From positions 1-59,520 of IMG/VR virus record IMGVR_UViG_3300030389_001291: 59,520 nucleotides of DNA, one strand, 5' to 3'. This DNA comes from a virus. Under the pieces are notes generated by a model. That model was given only the letters and a program-made list of their open reading frames with translations, was not told where the DNA came from and did no database searches. Positions within the stretch are counted from its first letter, which is position 1; every line of letters starts with the position of its first letter. Of the stretch, positions 23,054-32,115 are shown piece by piece. The position numbers and the translations under genes are program-made.

Positions 23054-25251
23054 GCTGGTAATACCTTATCTACTTCTATAGGTTCTGCTTGTGTTGTACC
23101 ACCAGTTTTAGCCATTCTAACTCTATCTAACATACCATCTAGTTGTTTAGAACCTGCATCAGAACTGCCATCTCCTAACATTGATACAACATCTGCAGGA
23201 ATAATATATTCATCTTGTGATACAGCAGCAGCAGTTCTATCTGCTCCTATTGACATAGATAAATCATCAGCCATACCACTATTACCACGACCTGTTATAA
23301 GTCCCTCAGTTTGGGCATTAGGATTATTTGCAGCTTCTTTTAATATACTGTCTCTTAACATTCTAAATTGGTCTGTACCATATTTATTAACAAATATCAT
23401 AATAATATCTTCATTATCAGATTCGCCTAAAATAAATCTTATAGTTTCTTGTACTATTGGGTCTTGCATCATATCAGTTGGACCACCTGCATCAAACTTA
23501 TCAGTTTTAGCTGCAATTTTTTCTACACCTTCTTTACCTTTAGGTCCAGAATCATACATAGCTTTTAATCCTTCAGGTAGTTTATCTACTTCTACATTAG
23601 TATCTCCACCACCTGAAAACATAGGTGCACCAAACATAGGCATACTACCCATAGGTTTAAATCCTGTTGGCGGTGTCATGGGTGTATTAAATGGTGCTGC
23701 TGGTGAGGGTGGTGTAAATACAGGTCCTCTCTCATTAAATGTAGGACTGCTACCTGGAAATACTCTAACTGGGTCAGGCATTGGTTTATTTATTTCACCA
23801 CCTGGTCCACCTATAGACATAAAGTTATCTCTAGGATTAGTAGTATTTATTTTTGTAAAATCAGGTATTGTTACATCTGCACCACCTTCAATAGGTAAGG
23901 TTATTGTTGGTTCAGGTGTTATTGGTGGATTTACAGGTCCAGTTGCTACAGGTCCAGGAGTAATAAAATTATCTGGTGGTGCAATAGGTTGTTCTATTTT
24001 AGTTCTACCTTTACGACCTATATTATCATCAATAGGAGGAACTATAGGTCCATCTGGAGGTGGTAAATCACCACCATCACTAGGAGGGGGAACATCACTA
24101 GGAGGTGGTGTATTTACAGGGGGGTTAAAAGGTTGTGGAAAAAATGATGGTATAGGTTGTGTATTAAATCTTGCATATGGATTATACATACCACTTGTTT
24201 GAGGATTGCCATAAAAACTTTGATAACTTGAAGTTTGCATAAATGGATTACCAAATCCTCCAAATCTAGGTGTAAATGGTCTAAAACCTCTACCTCCCAT
24301 AAATGGTGGTTGTACAGGCATAGGTGGTCTGAATCCACCATAATTTAACATAGGAGGTAGTGCTTCTGTATTTTGTGGTTGACTTATATTACTAGCATAT
24401 CTTGTTAGATATGTTGTTGGGTCATCTCCTTGAAAATAACGAAATTCAGGAGAAAAACCTGGCATAAAACCAGATGGTATAGGTCTAGCTCTTCTTGCCA
24501 TAAATTGTAAACTACCATCAGAACTTGGATTAAAATCATTAGTTTGTCTTGGGTCGTAGTAAACATTTTGACCTCTTCTATATCCTGTTTTACCGCCATC
24601 TGCAAAACTTGTACTACCACCTGAAGCTATTGGTATTTGTTCAGGATAATTTTCATACATTTTTCTTTTACGCTCTTCTTCATCTAATTGAAGTTGAGCC
24701 ATTTCTCTTTCAAATTGTTCTTGTGATGCCATTACTCCTTGTGTTCCTGCACTAACTCCTGCTACTATTCCACTTGGAGTCATTGCTGCATCAGCTAAAG
24801 TTTTAACTCCTATATCAAATTTATTTGTACCACCTCCTGGAGTTTGAGTAAATATATCTTTCATTGATGCAAAAGCTGATTGGTCTACAGGTGCACCTGT
24901 ACCACCTGCTGCTGTACCTAAAGCTTTTGTACCCATACCTGCTGTAAGACCTGATAGTAATGCTTTACTTCCAGAACCACCTGTTTGTGCATATGTAGCT
25001 AAACCTGCTCCTATACCTGCCATAGCTGCTGCTGATAAACCTGTTCCAGCTAAAATAGCAGGTGCTATTGCTGCACCTAATACTGGTGCTAAGAAAGGTA
25101 AGAAAGCTTCAGGTTGTCCTGTTTGAGGATTAACTGTTATTGGCATAGCTTGTGCTAAACCTTTAACTTCTGCAGGATTTACATGGAGAAGCATAGAATC
25201 TCCAAAACGACCTTGTGCTGCTACATTCTGAGTTTGTTGTTTTATATCCAT
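23050..25251 (-). CDS. Pro/Gly-rich virion protein
   Basis: 733 aa. N-terminus with GRFGDSMLLHVNPAEVKGL and NPQTGQPEAFLPFL, then an Ala/Gly hydrophobic stretch (about 50-110), DGGKTGYRRGQ (about 217), a proline-rich middle (about 255-540) and a conserved C-terminus (SQDEYIIPADVVSMLGDGS). I associate this pattern with structural proteins of marine phages. Function unknown; probably internal or tail-tip. Confidence 0.7.
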   Translation of the reverse strand: MDIKQQTQNVAAQGRFGDSMLLHVNPAEVKGLAQAMPITVNPQTGQPEAFLPFLAPVLGAAIAPAILAGTGLSAAAMAGIGAGLATYAQTGGSGSKALLSGLTAGMGTKALGTAAGGTGAPVDQSAFASMKDIFTQTPGGGTNKFDIGVKTLADAAMTPSGIVAGVSAGTQGVMASQEQFEREMAQLQLDEEERKRKMYENYPEQIPIASGGSTSFADGGKTGYRRGQNVYYDPRQTNDFNPSSDGSLQFMARRARPIPSGFMPGFSPEFRYFQGDDPTTYLTRYASNISQPQNTEALPPMLNYGGFRPPMPVQPPFMGGRGFRPFTPRFGGFGNPFMQTSSYQSFYGNPQTSGMYNPYARFNTQPIPSFFPQPFNPPVNTPPPSDVPPPSDGGDLPPPDGPIVPPIDDNIGRKGRTKIEQPIAPPDNFITPGPVATGPVNPPITPEPTITLPIEGGADVTIPDFTKINTTNPRDNFMSIGGPGGEINKPMPDPVRVFPGSSPTFNERGPVFTPPSPAAPFNTPMTPPTGFKPMGSMPMFGAPMFSGGGDTNVEVDKLPEGLKAMYDSGPKGKEGVEKIAAKTDKFDAGGPTDMMQDPIVQETIRFILGESDNEDIIMIFVNKYGTDQFRMLRDSILKEAANNPNAQTEGLITGRGNSGMADDLSMSIGADRTAAAVSQDEYIIPADVVSMLGDGSSDAGSKQLDGMLDRVRMAKTGGTTQAEPIEVDKVLPA

Positions 25252-25259
25252 AAGTTTCC

Positions 25260-27038
25260 TTATTTATTTAATTTTTTTTGTACTAATTTTGTTAAACCAC
25301 CAGACTTAAAAAAAAATGATACTGGTTTTATTTCTCCTGATTCAGGTATTAGTTCACCTGGTCCTTCAGGATTACCATATAATTCTATATTTTTTAATGC
25401 TTCTTCTTTTTTTATTGTATCTTGATAACCTTGTTTAACATCAAAAAAATATTTTTGTGGTTTTTTAATAATACTTTGTCCAGTTTTTTTAAGTTTATTT
25501 TCAAATTCATTAATTTGTTGTATTGCTTCATCTAAAGTTATTTTTTGTTCTGCAGCAAATACACCAAGTTGATATGGGTCTTGATAAAAAATTGTATTAC
25601 TAAATTTTGGTGATTCTGTAAAACCTTGCGTAGAATCTGCTAAGGAAGCACCTGCTGCAATCATACCTAATTGATGTGCTGTTAAAGGAGGATATTTTTC
25701 TCCAGTTATACTAGCAGTTCTTCGTTTAGTCATGCTAGTAGTTTTTGGTTTAAAATTTGTTAATAATTTAGCAACTTTACCTGTTGCATAACCTACTTTA
25801 CCACCATTTGCTTTTTCTTGTATTGGTATACTATAAATTGGTCTTGAATAATCTACTGGTTCTATACCTGTTAAATTAAAATATTTAGCTACATTAGGAT
25901 TTTCAGATATTAATTTTAATATTCCTGGACTCATTTTATATGAAAACTCTTTATCATCTATAGTTTCATATACAGGTCTATCGTATATAAGTTTACCTCC
26001 CTCTTCTATAGCTGGAGTTCCTGCTTGTGCTAATTCTTTTAATCTTTGTTCATTAAAAAAATCTTCTGTTATATCTACTCTCTCACCTGCTGGATTTATA
26101 TATCCTAGTGGAGAACCTTCTCCTGCTCCAAAATATGTATATCCAGGAGTTACTGGAGTATCTCGACCTTCCATTACTACTGGAGCAACATCTGTTCTTA
26201 CTGGTTCTTGTGTATATTCTTCTCTACCAGTTACAACTCTTTGTCCAATAAGTTCATTAATCCTATCTCTAGTATAATCTACAACTAGAGGAGACTTTGT
26301 ATCTGCTAAAGCATCTACTATTTGTTGTTTATCATAACCAAAAGAAGCTAATAATCTTACTATATTTTCTGCTTTTGTTTGCATAGCACCTGGTTCTTCA
26401 TCACGACCAGATGTTGCAAATATTTCTTTAGGCATATCTTTAAATTGAGGGTCTATAGAACCTAATATATTGTATATATCTTGCCTTCCTGGAAAAGCAT
26501 CTACTATATATCCTTGTTCACTAAATTTTAATGGATTAGATGTATCTCTTACAATTCTTGATAAATCATTAGGTGCACTTTGACTAAGTATATTATTAAT
26601 GTTTTTAGTTGCTTCATCTTTTGATATGTTGCCATCTAATAAATTTTTATAAGTATTTGTTATATCACCAATATTATCAGACAAATACCTAGAATGTATG
26701 TTTACAGATTTACTTTTTGGAAAATCGTCAAACATATCTCCACGACCTATTTTATTTAATATAGGATTATTCTTTGCTAAATATAATGCTTCTTCTATAG
26801 CTTTTATATCTTTACTATTATATCTTGTTGCAAATTCTGGTCGTCTTAACTTAGCTCTAAAGTTATAAGGATTATTGTAACCAGCAGTTTCTAGGTAATC
26901 ATTAATTAAAAAATTATCACTAGAAGCACCAAACATTTTTTTTGTATATGTTTTTTCTATTTTATCTTGTGGTGTCAATAAAAATTCTGTAAATTCTTGA
27001 ATTTCTTTAGCAATATCTACTTTTTTTTCTTTTGCCAT
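25260..27038 (-). CDS. Unknown virion protein (592 aa)
   Basis: A large hydrophilic protein with no recognised enzyme motif. It contains KANGGKVGYATGKV (about 410), the same short GG(K/R)xGY motif found in two neighbours, and a C-terminal SFFFKSGGLTKLVQKK. Its place between tail and ejection genes suggests a structural or ejected role. Confidence 0.65.
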   Translation of the reverse strand: MAKEKKVDIAKEIQEFTEFLLTPQDKIEKTYTKKMFGASSDNFLINDYLETAGYNNPYNFRAKLRRPEFATRYNSKDIKAIEEALYLAKNNPILNKIGRGDMFDDFPKSKSVNIHSRYLSDNIGDITNTYKNLLDGNISKDEATKNINNILSQSAPNDLSRIVRDTSNPLKFSEQGYIVDAFPGRQDIYNILGSIDPQFKDMPKEIFATSGRDEEPGAMQTKAENIVRLLASFGYDKQQIVDALADTKSPLVVDYTRDRINELIGQRVVTGREEYTQEPVRTDVAPVVMEGRDTPVTPGYTYFGAGEGSPLGYINPAGERVDITEDFFNEQRLKELAQAGTPAIEEGGKLIYDRPVYETIDDKEFSYKMSPGILKLISENPNVAKYFNLTGIEPVDYSRPIYSIPIQEKANGGKVGYATGKVAKLLTNFKPKTTSMTKRRTASITGEKYPPLTAHQLGMIAAGASLADSTQGFTESPKFSNTIFYQDPYQLGVFAAEQKITLDEAIQQINEFENKLKKTGQSIIKKPQKYFFDVKQGYQDTIKKEEALKNIELYGNPEGPGELIPESGEIKPVSFFFKSGGLTKLVQKKLNK

Positions 27039-27379
27039 TATCTATCTTCCTCTTTTGTTTCACAGCCAAACATATTAAAACTCATGTCAACTGCACTTGT
27101 ATAAACTTTTACTACATCTGTTTGATTTAATGTAATTCCTAAAACTATTGCTAATGAATCATTAGCTGCTACTGATTTATCATAATAAAGAAATTGTTTA
27201 TCATCAGCAGATGCTCCTGCTACATGAACACTTAATCTAAATGTTATTGCAGAACCTGTTCTATTTGCTGCAACTATAGAACTAACTGTTGTTTGTGTCA
27301 TATCTGGCACAGTATAAAGTGTAGTTGTTGTTGTTGCTGCTGGGTCAACTTGACCTAAAACTTTTAAATTATCAGCCAT
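27038..27379 (-). CDS. Small virion protein (113 aa)
   Basis: A beta-rich, Thr/Ala-rich protein (LGQVDPAATTTTTLYTVPD at the N-terminus) of the kind found beside tail genes in marine phages, perhaps a tail or fibre accessory. Overlaps both neighbours by 1-8 nt. Confidence 0.65.
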   Translation of the reverse strand: MADNLKVLGQVDPAATTTTTLYTVPDMTQTTVSSIVAANRTGSAITFRLSVHVAGASADDKQFLYYDKSVAANDSLAIVLGITLNQTDVVKVYTSAVDMSFNMFGCETKEEDR

Positions 27380-27575
27380 GCTTCATTCCCATTAATAAAA
27401 ATTGATGTCTTTTTATAGCTTTACTTGAATTAACATCTTGTAATCTACTTAACCTATCTATTTCAATAGCTAAATCTTGTAATGCTTGTTCTACAATTCT
27501 TCTAGTAACTGCTTCAGTATTAGGGTCATATTCTAATTCTGGTATTGGTAATGCTACAGTTTTAGAATGTGCCAT
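27372..27575 (-). CDS. Small helical protein (67 aa)
   Basis: Contains EAVTRRIVEQALQDLAIEID, a predicted helix, and a short basic C-terminus. Coupled to the gp10-like tail gene by one base. Function unknown; likely virion assembly. Confidence 0.65.
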   Translation of the reverse strand: MAHSKTVALPIPELEYDPNTEAVTRRIVEQALQDLAIEIDRLSRLQDVNSSKAIKRHQFLLMGMKHG

Positions 27576-29425
27576 TATCTTTTACCATCAGGTCTTATAT
27601 CTAATCTTAAATCACCAAGTCTCCAACCATAATCATTTGATGAATTAGATACTCTTATTGCACATTGTCTACTTCTAGCTCTTGTATTTGTAAATGTAGA
27701 AGCTGGTGTTACTGATACAGTAGATAAAGTAGATAAATCTTCTAAAGGATAGTTTCTACCTTTTATTGTTATAGTTACACTATCAGCAGTAGATTGTTGG
27801 TCTCTAAATTGTATATCAGGTATTATTTTATTTACTGCTATAAATTTATCTCCATTTGGGTCTAAATCAAAATCACTAGATTCTATAAAAGCTGTAAAAT
27901 CACTACCATCGTCTCCATGACCTATCTCATGTGCATAAATATAGTTATTATTACTTGTACTACTATTTTTACTTGCTGCTATTGGATTAGTTAGTATTAA
28001 TGCTTCATCCCAAGCAGTTCTTACAAAATTATCTGATGTTGTGCCAATAGACCAAACATTTTCTAAATAATTAAACATTACATATCTATCTATTTCATTA
28101 CTATCTTTTGATGGATAAAACCACATTATTTCATTAGCACTATCATTTACTGCACCAAATATTTTAAATGCTTGTCCTAAATTTAAATCACTTAAAACAT
28201 AATCTAAGACTGTGCATGGTAATCTTTGTGCAGAACCTGAATATACATAGAATCCTCCATTATCCATAAAATAAACTCTATTATTAGCATTTACTGCTGC
28301 ATTTGGAGATATTAAAGAAGGACCATGTGCTACTTCATTAAATGAAAAAACAAAAGGTGCTCCAACAAATCTCATAGAAACTATTCCGACATCTGTCCAA
28401 ATAAGTATTTCTTGTCTTGTTTGTAAAGCTCCAATTATTGAAGAACCCATTGATAGTTGAACTCCACCTGCTTGATTAATAGCTGTAGGTGTCCAATCTG
28501 TAATACTTTCTTTATCAGAAAATCTTACTAATAAAGGGTCTAGTGTAGAAGAGCCTATAGGATTACATCCAAAAACTATAGCGTGTTTATCTACATCAGA
28601 TACCATAACTTGTAAAGCTGTAGTAGGAACATCACTAGCTCCTGCTAAACTTGTAGCATTTACAGCTCTTGTGCTTGTACCAGATGATTCATCCCAAAAA
28701 AATATACCTCCAGCTCTAGGATTAAATACAGCATCATCTCCAAAATTGTCTATAGACCATAATCTTAACTGATTTGTAAAAGATAATGATGTAGATGAAC
28801 CCCATGTCCCTGAACCCCAAGTACCAGCACCCCAACCTGTAGATTGTACATATGAATCTAAACCAGAATTTAATTGATATACTGCATCTGCTGCAGAACC
28901 ACCATTACCAGTATCACTTGAATTTGCTGTTGCAGTAGCTGTAAAAGTAAAAGTATTTACACTTGGAACACTATCTATTTGATACTCTTGATTTAAAACA
29001 CTAGCAGTTATATTTCCTCCTAAACTTACTGCTTCACTTATAGTTACAAAATCTCCTGCTACAGCTCCATGATTGCTATCTGTTGCTGTTATAGTAGTAG
29101 AGCCATTTGTAGCTGCAAAAGTTATACCATTAGTTGTTGTAGCTCTAATAGGTGTTATATCAGCATATTCATTACCTTCTAATACATATAGTTTTTGATG
29201 TGTACCAAGAGTAATATAATTAGAACCATCTGAAGATTTATATGTATATATTTTTCTGCCTGTACCAATAAAACTATCTGTGCTTTGTTTTTGCCAACCA
29301 CCTATTCTTTCAGGTCTGCCTTTACGAAATCTAACTTTATCTGCATCAAACCAACCGCCCTCATTACTATAATTAGTACCTTCTTTATTTATTCCTGGTT
29401 TAAATACATACTTTGCTAATGGCAT
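27575..29425 (-). CDS. Tail/DNA-stabilisation protein (P22 gp10-like)
   Basis: 616 aa, beta-rich. The N-terminal KPGINKEGTNYSNEGGWFD and VRFRKGRPERIGGW mark a family of tail-hub/stabilisation proteins in short-tailed marine phages. Repeated WGSGTWGS near 200 and predicted propeller-like strands. In P22, gp10 plugs the tail after packaging; that homology is by pattern, not proven. Confidence 0.75.
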   Translation of the reverse strand: MPLAKYVFKPGINKEGTNYSNEGGWFDADKVRFRKGRPERIGGWQKQSTDSFIGTGRKIYTYKSSDGSNYITLGTHQKLYVLEGNEYADITPIRATTTNGITFAATNGSTTITATDSNHGAVAGDFVTISEAVSLGGNITASVLNQEYQIDSVPSVNTFTFTATATANSSDTGNGGSAADAVYQLNSGLDSYVQSTGWGAGTWGSGTWGSSTSLSFTNQLRLWSIDNFGDDAVFNPRAGGIFFWDESSGTSTRAVNATSLAGASDVPTTALQVMVSDVDKHAIVFGCNPIGSSTLDPLLVRFSDKESITDWTPTAINQAGGVQLSMGSSIIGALQTRQEILIWTDVGIVSMRFVGAPFVFSFNEVAHGPSLISPNAAVNANNRVYFMDNGGFYVYSGSAQRLPCTVLDYVLSDLNLGQAFKIFGAVNDSANEIMWFYPSKDSNEIDRYVMFNYLENVWSIGTTSDNFVRTAWDEALILTNPIAASKNSSTSNNNYIYAHEIGHGDDGSDFTAFIESSDFDLDPNGDKFIAVNKIIPDIQFRDQQSTADSVTITIKGRNYPLEDLSTLSTVSVTPASTFTNTRARSRQCAIRVSNSSNDYGWRLGDLRLDIRPDGKR

Positions 29426-29427
29426 CG

Positions 29428-29871
29428 TTATACCTCATGCCATTCTTTGCCTTCAAATAATAAGGCTTCTGCTTCTCTTCTTCTTATTAAACCTTGCAAT
29501 ACTTTACCACCTGCTTTATTCCATCTTTTTATTTGTGCAGGAACTCCTTCATAATCTTTATTATTTAATACTTTTAACAAAGTAGAGTTTTTTAAGTTAG
29601 TTGGTCCAAGATTAAATGTCCATGATATAAGAGCATCAAATTGATTTTGTTCTAAATCTACCTCAACTAAATTATTTACAGCTTCTTCAAATACATCAAC
29701 ATCTTCAAGTAATAACATATCTGCTCTTTCTTGTGATATTTTCATACCTTCTTCTACATTATTAGTACTTCCATATCCTATAGTCCATACACCTGCTGCA
29801 CATTTATACGCTTCAAGTTTACAACCTTCAAACTTTTTAATTAAGGATAAACCTTCTTGTGATATTTCCAT
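29428..29871 (-). CDS. Endolysin, T4-type lysozyme (GH24)
   Basis: 147 aa from the ATG at 29871, with AAGGAG well placed. The catalytic region reads KFEGCKLEAYKCAAGVWTIG: Glu and Thr match T4 lysozyme E11 and T26, while the position of D20 holds Cys. A Cys there is known to support activity in T4 lysozyme (D20C mutant) and occurs in other phage lysozymes. No signal peptide, so it depends on a holin, encoded just upstream. Confidence 0.92.
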   Translation of the reverse strand: MEISQEGLSLIKKFEGCKLEAYKCAAGVWTIGYGSTNNVEEGMKISQERADMLLLEDVDVFEEAVNNLVEVDLEQNQFDALISWTFNLGPTNLKNSTLLKVLNNKDYEGVPAQIKRWNKAGGKVLQGLIRRREAEALLFEGKEWHEV

Positions 29872-29872
29872 A

Positions 29873-30352
29873 TTACTCTCCTTTATCGTTGGTATGAGAT
29901 GCTCCGAAATAAAACGAAATAATTGCACTAGCAAGTCCTCCTAAATAACCTAACACTAAATTTATAAGTGCTTCGCTATTCTGTTCTGGTGGTTGTAATG
30001 TTACTAAAAATATATAACCAAGAAATCCACCTATAGTAAATAATCCTATAATACGAGCAGTCCAGTCTTTACTAAACATACTTCTTGCGTGTTGTTTTTC
30101 TTGTGCTTCAAGTTTAAAAACATCCACATCTAATTCTTTCATTTGTACTTCAAACTCTTGTTCAGCTTTTTTGAGCTCAATCATTTGTTCTGGTGTTGCA
30201 TTTTGTACTGCTTTTTCTACAGATTTTTGGTCTGCTGGACAACCTAATACTTCTGCAATTTTTCCTAAAGCCATATTACCCATAGGTCCAGCTATTGCTG
30301 TTCCAAGTGTAGGAGCTACAGCTCCAACTATATTTTTTAATAATGCTTTCAT
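29873..30352 (-). CDS. Holin-type membrane protein (3TM family)
   Basis: 159 aa. An N-terminal hydrophobic Gly/Ala region (LKNIVGAVAPTLGTAIAGP), a long charged helix (about 50-90), then two strong membrane segments (IIGLFTIGGFLGYIFLV and LVLGYLGGLASAIISFYFG) and a hydrophilic end. It matches the 3TM holin/gene-transfer-release family and sits 1 nt before the endolysin gene. Confidence 0.8.
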   Translation of the reverse strand: MKALLKNIVGAVAPTLGTAIAGPMGNMALGKIAEVLGCPADQKSVEKAVQNATPEQMIELKKAEQEFEVQMKELDVDVFKLEAQEKQHARSMFSKDWTARIIGLFTIGGFLGYIFLVTLQPPEQNSEALINLVLGYLGGLASAIISFYFGASHTNDKGE

Positions 30353-30360
30353 ATTATTCC

Positions 30361-32115
30361 TTAATTAATTGTATATATTTGTATTGGTTCTTTTTTACCT
30401 TTTACACATATATTTTTTAGTTTCTCTAATATTATTTCAGAACTAAAATTTTCAGTCTTAATAGTATTATATCCAATAATTATATCTTTACCGACTTCTT
30501 TTGTAGAACTTTCTAATCTTGCTGCTAGATTAACTGCATCACCAATAGCGGTATAATCAAATCTAGTTTCGCTACCCATATTACCTACAACAGCATATCC
30601 AGTATTTACTCCTATACCAATTTCTACACCAAGATTAGCTTTTTTAATATTTTCTTGTATTTCATTTGCACATAAAACTGCTACGCTTTCGTGATTAATT
30701 AAATCTATTGGAGCATTAAATATTGCCATCATGGCATCACCTATATATTTATCAACCATACCCCCGTACTTTTTAACTGCATCAGCTTGTATGGTTAAAG
30801 CTTTATTCATAATTTTAGTTACTTCTTCTGGTTCTAGTTTTTCTGACATAGCAGTAAAACCTCTAACATCTGTAAATAAAAAAGTGCAATATCTACGCTC
30901 TCCACCTAGTACTAAAGATTCAGGATTATCTTGTAGTTTTTTAACTTGTCTTGGGTCAAGATAATGTTCAAATTGTTTTTTAATTTGTTGTCTTAATTTG
31001 TATTGTTCTCTAAATCTTAAATAAAATCCTATAGATGCAGTAATAAATTGTGAAATCAAAGTCCAACTAACATCTATTAACAATCCACGCTGTATTAGAT
31101 AATGTCCAAAAAATATTGTTGAAAAAAATAATAGACTGGTAAATACTATTCCTCTCGTTATTCCAAAAATATTTACACATAACCAAGTCAAAGCTACTGT
31201 TATCACTAAAATTAATATTTCAACAGCTAATGCCCAATCAGGTATATAAGGACTATTTTCTATTAATATGCTTTCTGCTAATGCTGTTTGTATTTTATGT
31301 GGTTCTAATAAACCAACTGGTGTAGCAATTTGTGGCATAACACCATTTGCAGTAACACCTATAAAAACAAACTTACCATTAACATTCATCTCTTGTAAGT
31401 CTGTTTGTGGTGTATCAACCCAACTAATCCACTTGCGACCAAGACTATCTGTTTTAACTGGTGGTATTCCTTGTATTGATATTTCTTCTATACCATTATC
31501 ATTAGTTTTTATAATGTAAGTTTTAACATTTAATAAAGATTTATATACTTGTGTTCCAAAACTAGGAATCCATTCATTATTTGGTGTTCTTACTAAAAGA
31601 GGTATTCTTCTTACAAGTTGGTCTATATCGGTGGGAGCAATGGCTAAACCCTGCAATGTATTATCTGATAAGATGTTCAGGTTTTCCTTAACTCCCGTAG
31701 ATACTATACCACCAATATCATTACCAAGTACAACAGTTCCTGGTGATTGTGGATAAACACCTTTACCATCTTCAAACATAGCTATAACAGATGGTGCATA
31801 ACCTAAAGACCTTGCAAAGCTTTCATCACCACCCATTCTATCTGGTTGTGGAAAAGATATAACCCAACCTACACCTAAAGCACCTTTGCCTATAATATCT
31901 AGTTGTATTTCAGCTAATCTTTGTCTAGGTAATGGATAACCACCTTCTCGTTCTACATCTTCTTCTGTTATATTAAGTATTACAAAGTTACCTGAAGCTT
32001 CTGGAGTTTTAATAAAAGCATCAAAAATTTTTAGTTTTAATATTTCTGTGGGCGTACTTTCAAATAATAGAGGCAATACTAATAATATAATTATTGGAAA
32101 TATTAATTTTTTCAT
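30361..32115 (-). CDS. CHASE2-domain adenylate cyclase
   Basis: 584 aa. N-terminal signal anchor (about 3-18), an extracytoplasmic CHASE2 sensor (about 30-290), three membrane segments (about 296-366), a short helical linker and a class III cyclase domain (about 405-584). Catalytic residues are intact: D416 (TDVRGF) and D460 (YIGDA) for metal, K456 and D520 (RFDYT) specifying adenine, N529 and R533 (NLAAR). It should make cAMP in response to an outside signal. It lies downstream of, and abuts, a FecR-domain gene, a pairing seen in bacteria. A membrane cyclase is rare cargo in a phage. A dispersed ACTGGTAAATA element lies inside at about 31133-31146. Confidence 0.93.
   Translation of the reverse strand: MKKLIFPIIILLVLPLLFESTPTEILKLKIFDAFIKTPEASGNFVILNITEEDVEREGGYPLPRQRLAEIQLDIIGKGALGVGWVISFPQPDRMGGDESFARSLGYAPSVIAMFEDGKGVYPQSPGTVVLGNDIGGIVSTGVKENLNILSDNTLQGLAIAPTDIDQLVRRIPLLVRTPNNEWIPSFGTQVYKSLLNVKTYIIKTNDNGIEEISIQGIPPVKTDSLGRKWISWVDTPQTDLQEMNVNGKFVFIGVTANGVMPQIATPVGLLEPHKIQTALAESILIENSPYIPDWALAVEILILVITVALTWLCVNIFGITRGIVFTSLLFFSTIFFGHYLIQRGLLIDVSWTLISQFITASIGFYLRFREQYKLRQQIKKQFEHYLDPRQVKKLQDNPESLVLGGERRYCTFLFTDVRGFTAMSEKLEPEEVTKIMNKALTIQADAVKKYGGMVDKYIGDAMMAIFNAPIDLINHESVAVLCANEIQENIKKANLGVEIGIGVNTGYAVVGNMGSETRFDYTAIGDAVNLAARLESSTKEVGKDIIIGYNTIKTENFSSEIILEKLKNICVKGKKEPIQIYTIN
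31133..31146 (+). repeat. Dispersed element inside the cyclase gene
   Basis: AGACTGGTAAATAC within the coding region is a lone copy far from the origin. It may be chance, but the core ACTGGTAAATA is exact. Confidence 0.3.

Noticed and set aside
23678-24202. Long plus-strand open frame in the Pro/Gly-rich virion gene
   Set aside because: It is the antisense shadow of a proline-rich protein, giving a Gly-rich product with no ribosome-binding site.
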